This document shows positions 38,330 to 47,753 of a stretch of 64,000 bases of DNA, one piece after another. This DNA comes from Chitinophagaceae bacterium. GTDB taxonomy: Bacteria; Bacteroidota; Bacteroidia; Chitinophagales; Chitinophagaceae. The stretch lies in NCBI GenBank assembly GCA_028288585.1, contig JAQBNL010000016.1:16460-80459 (forward strand), read 5' to 3'. The notes beneath the pieces were generated by a model that saw nothing but the letters and a program-made list of their open reading frames with translations, had not been told where the DNA came from and did not search any database. Position 1 is the first letter of the stretch. Each line of letters starts with the position of its first letter. The position numbers and the translations under genes are program-made.

Positions 38330-40264
38330 TGTTCCCAAAAATCTATATCCCCTCCAGATTATTTTTACATCTTCCCAAACATCATAATCTGTGGCATACC
38401 ACTTATCAGAACCCGAAAGACTTTCCGGCGGTAAAGTATTTAGGATAGCCGGAAGACCCGTGGTGGTAAGGACACCTTCTTTTATTTTGGGTAATGCGTT
38501 ATCCGGCCATGCGTACCCAACCCATGTTTTATTAAGAAAGAGTATATCAAAAATATTTCTAAAAAATTGGTGTGGCTTTTTTTGAATGAGTAAATGAACC
38601 GGAAATGTTATTATAAAACAAATGCTGACCACAACATCAATAAAACTTTTATTTCGTTTACTAATTGGAAGTGAAAGCTTAATTTTTTTGTCGCCAGAGA
38701 TAAATTTACCGCTGGTTTTTTTATTCTCACTTCCTACTATTCCCGAAGCATTGGCTGCATGAAATTTAATCCTGGTATGATTGGGAATTTCCTGCATCAT
38801 ACCAATTATCTTTTTAAAAGAAAGTCTTCCTTCACAAAAAATAATTTCTTTTACTGAATAGGTTTTAAGCAACTGTTTGATATCTTCAATAGTGCCAATT
38901 GACCCGGTTTTATTGCCATTTACTTCTATTCTTCCCAGAACCCTTTCTTCCATTCCTGCATGCTGCATTATATGATTTACTTCTTCAAATTCCTTTTCTG
39001 TTCCAACAATATACGTTTGCCTGTGCTCTTCACTATTGTCGTCCTTTTCAATCACTTTCCATTTTACAAGCAGCCACCTTATAATTGTTATTAAGATAAA
39101 AGCAAGCAGAGACCCAAACACCAGTATTCCTCTTGAGAAACGCAAATGTTCGGGCAATAATGCATATACTGACAATAAGAGTGCGAATGCAACAACGGTA
39201 GAATGATTTAATCTTTTTTGCTTGAAACCATTATCATACAATCCTGAATAATATGAGGCCACTAAAAAAATAAAAGTATAAACAGGAAATGCAATCACAA
39301 GCATATTGGAGGAATAATTCACATCTCTTTTTACATATAAATTCCATAAAATCTTAATTATCCAAAAACTCATTAATATAATTGTACCGTCTATAACCGG
39401 CATGCCCACCCACTTAATAAATCTTTTTATGGCCGAAAGAAATGCCCTGGCAAATATCCCCAGCTGAATTAGTAAATTAAAAAATACAGCCCTGTTGCCA
39501 TAATGTTTTTTGGCAAAAATGCTCATGGCTTTATAAAATAATCTTACATAATTAAGCCCGCCTCTTCTTGTGCTTTCTCCTTTAAAATGCACCATATTTG
39601 TTTCTGCAAAATAAAAATTTTTATAGCCGGCTTTCTGTATGCGGTAACTAAGGTCTATATCTTCCCCATACATAAAAAAAGTTTCATCAAAGCTTCCTAT
39701 GCTGTCAATGATTTTTTTCGGGACCATCATAAATGCGCCCGCCAATACATCTACCTCATTAGTTTCATTTTCATTTAGATTTCCTAAATGATATTTGGAA
39801 AATTTTTGGGAATGAGGAAATAGCCGTGATAACCCTGCCAGCTTATAAAATGATGTGAGCGGGGACGGAAAAGAGCGTTTGCTTTCTTTTAAAAATTTAC
39901 CTGAACCGTCAATCATTTTTATACCGAGCGCCCCCGCCCCGGTATGCGATTCAAAAAAAGAGATGCATTTTTCAATACAATCCTCAGGCACTAATGTATC
40001 CGGATTTAAAAATAAAATGTACTTCCCGGTTGCCTGTTTTACAGCCATATTATTGGCTTTTGAAAACCCAATGTTCTCTTTGTTCCATATAAATTTTACA
40101 TTGGTGAACCTGTCTTTGAAAAAAGCTTCGCTGTCATCAGAAGAATTGTTATCTACAACAAAAATTTCTGACTCAACGTTATGAACAGCCTTCATTAACG
40201 AGCAAAGACATTGCTCTAAAAAATATTTTACATTATAATTTACTATGATGATAGAAAGCTGCAA
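38327..40264 (-). CDS. GT2 glycosyltransferase fused to a phosphoglycosyltransferase-like membrane/Rossmann region
   Basis: GT2: SIIIVNYNVKYFLEQCL, FLNPDTLVPED, YGEDIDLSYRIQKAGYK. C-terminal half: TM helices, TYIVGTEKEFEEV Rossmann-like, KRNKSFIDVVVSICFIITFPVHLLI...LNKTWVGYAWPD. Confidence 0.85.
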   Translation of the reverse strand: MQLSIIIVNYNVKYFLEQCLCSLMKAVHNVESEIFVVDNNSSDDSEAFFKDRFTNVKFIWNKENIGFSKANNMAVKQATGKYILFLNPDTLVPEDCIEKCISFFESHTGAGALGIKMIDGSGKFLKESKRSFPSPLTSFYKLAGLSRLFPHSQKFSKYHLGNLNENETNEVDVLAGAFMMVPKKIIDSIGSFDETFFMYGEDIDLSYRIQKAGYKNFYFAETNMVHFKGESTRRGGLNYVRLFYKAMSIFAKKHYGNRAVFFNLLIQLGIFARAFLSAIKRFIKWVGMPVIDGTIILMSFWIIKILWNLYVKRDVNYSSNMLVIAFPVYTFIFLVASYYSGLYDNGFKQKRLNHSTVVAFALLLSVYALLPEHLRFSRGILVFGSLLAFILITIIRWLLVKWKVIEKDDNSEEHRQTYIVGTEKEFEEVNHIMQHAGMEERVLGRIEVNGNKTGSIGTIEDIKQLLKTYSVKEIIFCEGRLSFKKIIGMMQEIPNHTRIKFHAANASGIVGSENKKTSGKFISGDKKIKLSLPISKRNKSFIDVVVSICFIITFPVHLLIQKKPHQFFRNIFDILFLNKTWVGYAWPDNALPKIKEGVLTTTGLPAILNTLPPESLSGSDKWYATDYDVWEDVKIIWRGYRFLGT

Positions 40265-40373
40265 GCCATATGTTTAACAAGCTAAATTAATGGTTGTAGC
40301 GTTAATGGTTTAATGGTTTTTAATAAACCTAAAAACAATTCAACATTTTATCAATTCAACATTTTGCATAGAT

Positions 40374-40381
40374 TATCTTTG
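40374..40381 (+). promoter_or_regulatory. candidate -7 element for the suhB-like/thiL operon
   Basis: TATCTTTG ending 5 nt before the ATG at 40386. Confidence 0.35.
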
Positions 40382-40385
40382 CGCC

Positions 40386-41165
40386 ATGTTAAAATCAACA
40401 TTGCTGAAAGCCACTGAAGCGGGGGCAAATGAACTTAGAAGATTTTTCAATGGTTCTTTTAAAATTTCGAACAAGGAAGGAATAAATAATTTGGTTACAG
40501 AAGCCGATCATGCATCTGAAAAGGCAATTATGGATGTTATTAAAAAAGATTTCCCTGACCATTTTATTTTAAGTGAAGAAAGCGGTGAATCCGGAAACGC
40601 TAACGAATATAAATGGATAATTGACCCAATAGATGGCACTGTAAATTTTGCAAATGGAATTCCTATTTGCTGCGTTAGTATCGGTGTGGAGCATAACGGG
40701 CAAATGGTTTTGGGTGCAGTGTATAATCCCAATATGAATGAATTTTATTTTGCGCAAAAAGGATATGGCGCTACATTAAACGAAAAGAAAATTAAGGTGA
40801 GCGATAAAACAGAGGTTATTAAGAGCTGTTTGGTAACAGGCTTTCCTTACACCTATTTAGATGAGGCTAATGGCCCGATACAGGTATTTGAAAAGCTAAT
40901 AAGAAAAGGGGTCCCGGTTAGAAGATTAGGCAGTGCCGCTATTGACCTTTGCTGGGTAGCTGCTGGAAGGTTTGATGGATTTTACGAACATAAATTAGCG
41001 GCATGGGATAGCGCAGCAGGATTTTTAATAGTAGAAGAAGCCGGGGGTAAAGTAACCGATTTTAAAGGAGATTATTATTCGCCATACCAGCCGCACATTG
41101 TTGCAACAAATGGAAAAATTCATGACGAGTTGTTGGATGTAATAAATAACAGGAGGAAATTATGA
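40386..41165 (+). CDS. inositol monophosphatase family protein
   Basis: LSEESGESG, WIIDPIDGTVNFANGIPICCVSIG, AWDSAAGFLIVEEAGGKVTDF. Confidence 0.94.
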   Translation: MLKSTLLKATEAGANELRRFFNGSFKISNKEGINNLVTEADHASEKAIMDVIKKDFPDHFILSEESGESGNANEYKWIIDPIDGTVNFANGIPICCVSIGVEHNGQMVLGAVYNPNMNEFYFAQKGYGATLNEKKIKVSDKTEVIKSCLVTGFPYTYLDEANGPIQVFEKLIRKGVPVRRLGSAAIDLCWVAAGRFDGFYEHKLAAWDSAAGFLIVEEAGGKVTDFKGDYYSPYQPHIVATNGKIHDELLDVINNRRKL

Positions 41166-42196
41166 GTAATGAAAGAACTGAAATATCAACCCTTGGAGAA
41201 TTTGGCTTGATCGATCATCTTACAAAAAATAATGAAATAAAAAATTCATCAACCATTGTTACTGTTGGTGATGACGCTGCAGTTATTTATCACTTTGGCA
41301 AACAAACAGTTATTACCACCGACATGCTCATTGAAGGAATACATTTTGACCTGATGTATACGCCTTTAAAACATTTAGGCTATAAAAGCGTTGTTGTAAA
41401 TCTAAGTGACATTTATGCTATGAATGCGACACCAACCCAAATTACCATGAGCATTGCATTCAGCAACCGGTTTAGCGTTGAAGCATTAGATGAATTTTAC
41501 GAAGGAGTATATGCGGCTTGTGATAAGTACAATGTTGATCTTATCGGTGGGGATACGACTACCTCGCAAAAGGGTTTTATAATTTCCGTTACAGCAATAG
41601 GCGAGGTTACCCCTGATAAATATGTAACAAGAAGCGGGGCAAAGAAAGCAGACCTGATTTGTGTTTCGGGAGATTTAGGCGGCGCATTTTTAGGATTGAC
41701 ATTGTTAGAAAGAGAAAAGAAAATTTTTTTAGAAACCAAAGGCGTGCAGCCGGATCTGGAAAACCAGGATTATATTATCGGCAGAATATTAAAACCTGAA
41801 GCAAGGAAAGATATTATAGAATTCTTTGCTGCCAATGAAATAAGGCCGACTTCAATGATAGATGTGAGTGACGGATTAAGCAGCGAGGTGCTTCATATAT
41901 GTAAGCAAAGCGATGTTGGTTGTGTTTTGTATGAAGAAAAAATTCCTGTAAATGACCTGGCAAGACAGTTTGCCTACAAGCTTGAGATAGATCCGACGGC
42001 ATGCGCATTAAGCGGAGGCGAAGATTATGAATTGGTATTTACGCTTCCACAAAGTGATTATGACAAAGTGGTTTTGAATGAACAGATAAGTGTGATTGGC
42101 TACATCACTGAAAAAGATGAAGGAAAAAATATTATTATCAAAGGCGGCAACAAACATCCGATAACTGCACAGGGATGGGATGCCTTTAATAACTAA
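41162..42196 (+). CDS. thiL: thiamine-phosphate kinase
   Basis: VGDDAAVIYHF, TTDMLIEGIHFDL, NLSDIYAMNATP, GGDTTTSQKG, DVSDGLSSEVLHI, SGGEDYELVFT. ATGA overlap with the upstream gene. Confidence 0.95.
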   Translation: MSNERTEISTLGEFGLIDHLTKNNEIKNSSTIVTVGDDAAVIYHFGKQTVITTDMLIEGIHFDLMYTPLKHLGYKSVVVNLSDIYAMNATPTQITMSIAFSNRFSVEALDEFYEGVYAACDKYNVDLIGGDTTTSQKGFIISVTAIGEVTPDKYVTRSGAKKADLICVSGDLGGAFLGLTLLEREKKIFLETKGVQPDLENQDYIIGRILKPEARKDIIEFFAANEIRPTSMIDVSDGLSSEVLHICKQSDVGCVLYEEKIPVNDLARQFAYKLEIDPTACALSGGEDYELVFTLPQSDYDKVVLNEQISVIGYITEKDEGKNIIIKGGNKHPITAQGWDAFNN

Positions 42197-42210
42197 CCTA
42201 TATCCAAAGA

Positions 42211-43701
42211 ATGAAATCCGGAAGTGTTTTTTTTATCTTGGTATTGTGCTTCGGGATCATAAGTTGTTCTGTATCCAAAAATTATAGCGCTGATAAAAAA
42301 TATCCAAGAGAAAAATTACAGGAAGACTATACTCTTCTTAGAAATATCCTGGAAAAAAAACATCCCTCCCTTTATTGGTACACCTCCAAAGACAGCATGG
42401 ATTATTATTTTGACGAAGGATATAAAAACATTGCAGACTCCATGACCGAGCTGCAGTTTGGCTGGAAGATATTAGCTCCTCTTACCAATAAAATTCATTG
42501 CGGGCATACCAGTTTTAGTATGAGCAAAGGATGGAACAGGTTTATAAGGAATAAAAGAATTCCATCTTTCCCGCTGTATTTAAAAATATGGAAAGATACA
42601 ATGGTGGTAACCGCCAATGCTAACCGGAAAGATTCGGTTATAAAAAAAGGGATGCTCATTACCTCTATAAATGGGATGCGAAACCAGGATATGATAAAAA
42701 AAATATTTGGCTTTCTGGTACAGGATGGTTACGAGGAGAATGTTAACTACATCCGGTTAAGCACAAGCTTCTCCTATTTTCATCGAAATATTTTCGGGAT
42801 ATATAAAAACTATTCGGTTCAATACATTGATAGTCTCGGCCGGGAAAAGAAAACCCTTGTACCGTTGTTTGGGGTTACAGAAGATACCCTAAAGAAGATA
42901 AAAGTTTTTCCTCCTGTAAAACAAAAGCATGTAACACGCAAAGAAAAGTTAGAGAATGTGCGTTCATTAAAAACAACCAATGGCATATCTGTAATGACGA
43001 TAAACAGCTTTGCAGGCGGTAGTTATCTAAAAGGTTTTTTCAGGCGATCTTTTAAATCAATAAAAAAAGATAATATCAAAAATCTAGTTATTGATATCCG
43101 TGCCAATGGCGGTGGCGATATTTCAAATTATGTTTCACTTGCAAAGTATATACGAAATACTCCGTTTAGGGTAGCCGATACTGCAGTGGCTATCAGCAAA
43201 AGCTTTGCTCCATATACCAGGTATATAAAGTCTGGTTTTTTTAATAACATCGGGTTACTTTTTCTTACCAAAAAAGGTACTGACGGACGCTACCATTTTG
43301 GATATTGGGAAAGGCATACAGTGCAACCAAAAACCAAAAACCATTATCCGGGAGATGTGTATGTGCTTACCAATGGGCTAACATTTTCTGCATCCTCTTT
43401 ATTTTGTAATGCTGTCAAAGGTCAAAACAATGTTACACTGGTAGGAGAAAATACAGGCGGTGGCTGGCATGGAAATTCAGGTATTATGATTCCCGATATC
43501 ACTTTACCCAATACAAAACTTAGGGTACGGCTGCCCATGTTCAGGTTGGTGCAATATCAACACGTACCAAAAACAGGAACCGGTGTTGTGCCCGATTTTT
43601 ATGTAGGACCGACGGTAGAAAGTTCACGAAAAGATATTGACAGGAAAATGGAATTTGTAAAACAACTGGTTAAAGAAAAGAACAAATCAAATTCTAAATA
43701 A
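42211..43701 (+). CDS. S41 family peptidase, lipoprotein
   Basis: Lipobox CFGIISCS; NLVIDIRANGGGDISNYVSLAKYI; LTNGLTFSASSLFCNAVK...GENTGGGWHGNSG. Confidence 0.88.
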   Translation: MKSGSVFFILVLCFGIISCSVSKNYSADKKYPREKLQEDYTLLRNILEKKHPSLYWYTSKDSMDYYFDEGYKNIADSMTELQFGWKILAPLTNKIHCGHTSFSMSKGWNRFIRNKRIPSFPLYLKIWKDTMVVTANANRKDSVIKKGMLITSINGMRNQDMIKKIFGFLVQDGYEENVNYIRLSTSFSYFHRNIFGIYKNYSVQYIDSLGREKKTLVPLFGVTEDTLKKIKVFPPVKQKHVTRKEKLENVRSLKTTNGISVMTINSFAGGSYLKGFFRRSFKSIKKDNIKNLVIDIRANGGGDISNYVSLAKYIRNTPFRVADTAVAISKSFAPYTRYIKSGFFNNIGLLFLTKKGTDGRYHFGYWERHTVQPKTKNHYPGDVYVLTNGLTFSASSLFCNAVKGQNNVTLVGENTGGGWHGNSGIMIPDITLPNTKLRVRLPMFRLVQYQHVPKTGTGVVPDFYVGPTVESSRKDIDRKMEFVKQLVKEKNKSNSK

Positions 43702-44776
43702 CATTCAAAGCTTCATCAAGAAAAACAATATCCGCTTTGTATCCTTTTTTTATCATTCCAAATTGGTTACTCATTCCTAATAATCTTGCAGGATATAACG
43801 AAGCCATCCGTAATGCCTCTGATAATTCAATTCCTGTTTTCTCAACAAGATTTTTTACCCCCTTCACCATAGTTAATGCGGAGCCGCTAAGTATTCCCTT
43901 CGACTCGTATTTATCTCCTGCCAATTGATGAGGATATAATCCTTCATTGGTTTTTGTAACAGCATCCGTTATAATAAACAACCGCTCTTTCATTATTTGT
44001 TTTGCAATGCTTATCATTTCAAAATCTACATGGTAGCCATCAGGAATTATGCTTGACATTACAACCGGGTGTTGCAATACAGCTCCCGGCAAACCCGGCT
44101 CCCGGTGATGCAGCGGACTCATTGCATTAAATAAATGGGTGGCTGCTGCAATGCCGCTGTCAAAAGCATTTATTGCTTCGTCAAAACCGGCATTGCTATG
44201 GCCTGCAGAAATAATTATATCGTTAGATAAAATATAATCAATAACTTCTTTGCTGCAAGTTTCAGGAGCCAGTGTTATCATTTTTATTACGCCTTCACCA
44301 TAAGCCAAAATATCTTTTACTTCATCCGGAGTTGGTGAATGAATTAAATTTTCAATATGTGCGCCGCGTTTTAATTTATTTATCCAGGGACCTTCAATGT
44401 GTAAACCCAAAACACCTTTACCGTTTTGTTCCCAATACTTTTTTATTGCATCAATGCATTTGTAAAATACTTCGATAGTGTTGGTGGCGACGGTTGGTAA
44501 AAAATAATGAGTACCCCCTGCCATGCAATGTTCATACAGTTTTTGAAGGCTATCGGTAGTTGGGTATGTTGCAAATAATTTTTCGGCGGCGCCGTATATC
44601 TGCATATCAATAAATGCAGGAGCAATCATGGGAAAATGTTTTACCATTCCTGTTTCATCCGGCAAAGAGACCATCGGAAGCACATCAACTATAAAGTTAT
44701 TCTCAATAACAATTGAATGATCGGGAAGCCAGTCTGCGCCTGTAAAAATTTTATCAGCAGTAAATATGGTTCGCAT
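43694..44776 (-). CDS. nagA: N-acetylglucosamine-6-phosphate deacetylase
   Basis: FIDMQIYGA, GLHIEGPWINKLKRGAH, ISAGHSNAGFDEAI, THLFNAMSPLHHREPGLPGA, PDGYHVDF, ITDAVTKT. Confidence 0.93.
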   Translation of the reverse strand: MRTIFTADKIFTGADWLPDHSIVIENNFIVDVLPMVSLPDETGMVKHFPMIAPAFIDMQIYGAAEKLFATYPTTDSLQKLYEHCMAGGTHYFLPTVATNTIEVFYKCIDAIKKYWEQNGKGVLGLHIEGPWINKLKRGAHIENLIHSPTPDEVKDILAYGEGVIKMITLAPETCSKEVIDYILSNDIIISAGHSNAGFDEAINAFDSGIAAATHLFNAMSPLHHREPGLPGAVLQHPVVMSSIIPDGYHVDFEMISIAKQIMKERLFIITDAVTKTNEGLYPHQLAGDKYESKGILSGSALTMVKGVKNLVEKTGIELSEALRMASLYPARLLGMSNQFGMIKKGYKADIVFLDEALNVI

Positions 44777-44778
44777 AA

Positions 44779-45561
44779 TTATGGTAATATTTCAAACGAA
44801 TCCGCATCTCTCCGGAAAGGAAATTTCTCTCTCACTTCACTTAATTTTTCTTTTTGCAATGTATAAGTAGAAATGTCTTCTTCATTTGCTTTATGATATA
44901 GAATTTCCCCGAGCGGATCAACTATCATGCTGTTGCCATCGTGATAAATGTTGTTGCCATCGTTACCAACCCGGTTTACGCCAATTACATAACATTGATT
45001 TTCTATTGCTCTTGCCTGCAACAAGGTTTTCCATGCAGCAATCCTTCTTTCCGGCCAGTTAGCAACGTATATCAAAACATCATATTCGGCTTCGGATTGT
45101 TGTCGTGCCCAAACCGGAAATCGAAGATCATAACAAACCTGCAGATTTATTTTCCATCCTTTTACCTGTGCAATTAATCTTTTATTGCCTGCGGAATAAT
45201 GATTGTGCTCATCCGCATAGGCAAACAAATGCCGTTTGTCATATAAGCCATAATCACCACTGGGTAACATCCAGATTAGACGGTTATAATATTTTCCATC
45301 ATCTTCAATTATCACACTGCCGGTAAGAATTATTTTTTTAGAAGAAGCCATCTTCTTCATCCATTCAATAGTTTCTCCACTCATTGGTTCTGAAAAAAAT
45401 TTTGGCTTCATACTAAAGCCTGTGCTAAACATTTCCGGTAGAATAACCACTTCTGTTTTCTCTTGTATACTCTCAATTTTTTGAGCAAGCATATCAAGGT
45501 TTGCTTTTTTATTTTCCCAGGTGAGATTAGTTTGTATAAGGGTTATAGTTAGAGAAGACAT
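44779..45561 (-). CDS. carbon-nitrogen hydrolase (omega-amidase type nitrilase)
   Basis: Glu-Lys-Cys motifs: VVILPEMFSTGFSM, YDKRHLF, LQVCYDLRFPVWAR. Confidence 0.93.
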   Translation of the reverse strand: MSSLTITLIQTNLTWENKKANLDMLAQKIESIQEKTEVVILPEMFSTGFSMKPKFFSEPMSGETIEWMKKMASSKKIILTGSVIIEDDGKYYNRLIWMLPSGDYGLYDKRHLFAYADEHNHYSAGNKRLIAQVKGWKINLQVCYDLRFPVWARQQSEAEYDVLIYVANWPERRIAAWKTLLQARAIENQCYVIGVNRVGNDGNNIYHDGNSMIVDPLGEILYHKANEEDISTYTLQKEKLSEVREKFPFRRDADSFEILP

Positions 45562-45674
45562 GGGGCAAAGTTATTGGATTGGGGCAAATGGAATATGCTT
45601 TCTGTAAATTTTGGGCAGGCCTCTATAATTGATTAGTTTTAGTTGCTACAATTTCATCAATAGCTACAATTAAT

Positions 45675-46298
45675 ATGAAGCCGATCCTATTAATTTTCAT
45701 CCTGCTGGCATTCTTATCAACTAATTGTAATAAGCATTCGATTTTATCTTTAAATAAGAAGCAAAAACAAATTATTGCGTTCGTGCCTTTAGATGATTAC
45801 AACATGATAGAGATAGACCCTGTAATTAAAGAAATTTCCGGTTTTTATAATAAACAGGTAATCGTTTTACATTCAGTAAATATTCCTGGTAAATTTTTTA
45901 ACACTGCCCTTAAGCAATATTCGGCAGATTCAATAATTATGCTCTTATCCCATTTATATAATGACACTATAGTAGAAATAATAGGACTTATCCATAATCC
46001 TGTTTTTACAATAAAAGAAGTTAAGCCGGTTCCCTATTACAGTGAAAACATTTTTGGAATGGGTTATCAACCGGGAAATGCTTGTGTGGTTTCAGACTTT
46101 AAATTCAAAACCACAGATACAAAAATCTTCAATCAAAGACTGAGAAATGTAATTATTCATGAAGTAGGCCATAATCTTGGTTTATCTCATTGCCCGGATG
46201 ATAAATGTATCATGTCAAAAAATAATGGGAATATTACAACATTGGATAATAGCGGAAATGATTATTGCAATAAGTGCAGAAACATATTAAATCGATAA
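45675..46298 (+). CDS. archaemetzincin-like zinc metalloprotease, putative lipoprotein
   Basis: IIHEVGHNLGLSHCPDDKCIMSKNNGNITTLDNSGNDYCNKC fits HExxHxxGxxH-C-x4-C-x-M...CxxC; lipobox FLSTNC. Confidence 0.9.
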   Translation: MKPILLIFILLAFLSTNCNKHSILSLNKKQKQIIAFVPLDDYNMIEIDPVIKEISGFYNKQVIVLHSVNIPGKFFNTALKQYSADSIIMLLSHLYNDTIVEIIGLIHNPVFTIKEVKPVPYYSENIFGMGYQPGNACVVSDFKFKTTDTKIFNQRLRNVIIHEVGHNLGLSHCPDDKCIMSKNNGNITTLDNSGNDYCNKCRNILNR

Positions 46299-46321
46299 GC
46301 CTCCGGTTAAAAATAATCACC

Positions 46322-47179
46322 ATGAAAAAAATAATTTATACTTCCTTGTTTTTTCTGTTTTTTATCAGCGTACACGCCCAGAAAAAAAAAATCCGTCTTA
46401 TTGTTCGCGGGGATGACATGGGCTATACACATTCAGGAAACGTAGCCCTTATTAAAAGTTATCAGGAAGGCATTGAAACTTCTATCGAAGTAATTGTTGC
46501 ATCCCCCTGGTTTCCGGAAGCAGTCAAATTGTTACGGCAAAATCCCGGGGTGGATGTGGGCATTCATTTGGCAATAACAAGCGAATGGGAAAATATAAAA
46601 TGGCGCCCCTTATCGGATTGTGCCAGCCTGAAAGACAGTAACGGATATTTTTACCCGATGGTTTACCCTAACAAAAATTACCCGGGTAAGTCCATACAGG
46701 AAAATCATTGGAACGTAACAGATATTGAAAAAGAGTTTAGGGCGCAAATTGAACTTGCTCTTAAAAAGCTACCCCGGATAAGCCATATATCAGCGCATAT
46801 GGGTTGCACAGGTATTACAGGTGAAGTAAAGGCATTGACAAAAAAGCTGGCTAAGGAATATAATATTGATATTGACCCCGACGACTATCATGTAGTATCC
46901 GCTTACTATGAGGGACCATCAAAAACAGCTGCGCAAAAAATGCAAAGCTTCCTTTCTATGCTAAACAAACTGGAAGCCGGTAAAACATATTTATTTCTTG
47001 ATCACCCCGGGATAAACAATGAAGAATTACGGGCTGTTTATCATATTGGATATGAGAATGTGGCAGAAGACAGGCAAGGGGTAACAGATTTATTTACCAG
47101 CACAAAAGTGAAAACACTCATTAAGCAAAGAGGGATAGAGCTGATTGGTTACAAAGATTTAATACAGCGAAAAAAATAA
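46322..47179 (+). CDS. ChbG/YdjC-like polysaccharide deacetylase family protein
   Basis: Likely start at 46322 (MKKIIYTSLFFLFFISVHAQ); RLIVRGDDMGYTHSGNVALI, DVGIHLAITSEW, HISAHMGCTG. Confidence 0.88.
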   Translation: MKKIIYTSLFFLFFISVHAQKKKIRLIVRGDDMGYTHSGNVALIKSYQEGIETSIEVIVASPWFPEAVKLLRQNPGVDVGIHLAITSEWENIKWRPLSDCASLKDSNGYFYPMVYPNKNYPGKSIQENHWNVTDIEKEFRAQIELALKKLPRISHISAHMGCTGITGEVKALTKKLAKEYNIDIDPDDYHVVSAYYEGPSKTAAQKMQSFLSMLNKLEAGKTYLFLDHPGINNEELRAVYHIGYENVAEDRQGVTDLFTSTKVKTLIKQRGIELIGYKDLIQRKK

Positions 47180-47188
47180 TGTTAGAAC

Positions 47189-47656
47189 TTATAATTTATT
47201 CACCGTCTCTCTTACCAATTCTCCTTCATAACCCTTCTGCAATAAATAATCCTGCAGCTTTTTTTTCTTGCTAAAAACATTGCTTTCATTTTTTAATGTT
47301 TTCAATTTTTGTTCGGCAAGTTTTTGTAATGTCTTTTTATAATCAGATTCGCTTATTTCTTTTAATCCTTTTTTAATAGAGTATTCGCTTACCTGTTTTT
47401 GCCGTAGTGCATATTTTATTTTTACTCTTCCCCATTGGTTCATGCGGAATTTACCCCCGGCGTATTGTTTGGCAAAGCGTTCTTCGTTAAGATAATTCTC
47501 TTCTATCAGTTGCGCCATTAGTTGCCCCACATCATTTTTATACAAGCCGAGTGAATACAGCTTTTCCTTTACTTCGCTATGGCATCTTTCCCGGTAAACA
47601 CAATACTGTTTTACCTGTGGAAGCGCCTGTTCTCTAGAAAGTTTTTTTAAATTCAT
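47189..47656 (-). CDS. recX: regulatory protein RecX
   Basis: RERCHSEVKEKLYSLG, LIEENYLNEERFAKQYAGGKFRMNQWGRVKIKYALRQKQVS. Confidence 0.9.
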   Translation of the reverse strand: MNLKKLSREQALPQVKQYCVYRERCHSEVKEKLYSLGLYKNDVGQLMAQLIEENYLNEERFAKQYAGGKFRMNQWGRVKIKYALRQKQVSEYSIKKGLKEISESDYKKTLQKLAEQKLKTLKNESNVFSKKKKLQDYLLQKGYEGELVRETVNKL

Positions 47657-47682
47657 AGCTTAAAAAGGGCAAACCCGCCTGC

Positions 47683-47698
47683 AGGAAGGCAGGCTAAA
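47683..47698. repeat. small GC-rich palindromic repeat
   Basis: CCGCCTGCAGGAAGGCAGGC in the divergent recX/dnaN spacer. Confidence 0.45.
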
Positions 47699-47727
47699 AA
47701 ACAGCCAAACTACAAACTAAATTCTTT

Positions 47728-47735
47728 TATCTTTG
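47728..47735 (+). promoter_or_regulatory. candidate -7 element for dnaN
   Basis: TATCTTTG (TAnnTTTG) 18 nt before the dnaN ATG. Confidence 0.45.
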
Positions 47736-47753
47736 GCTCACTAAAAAAAATTT

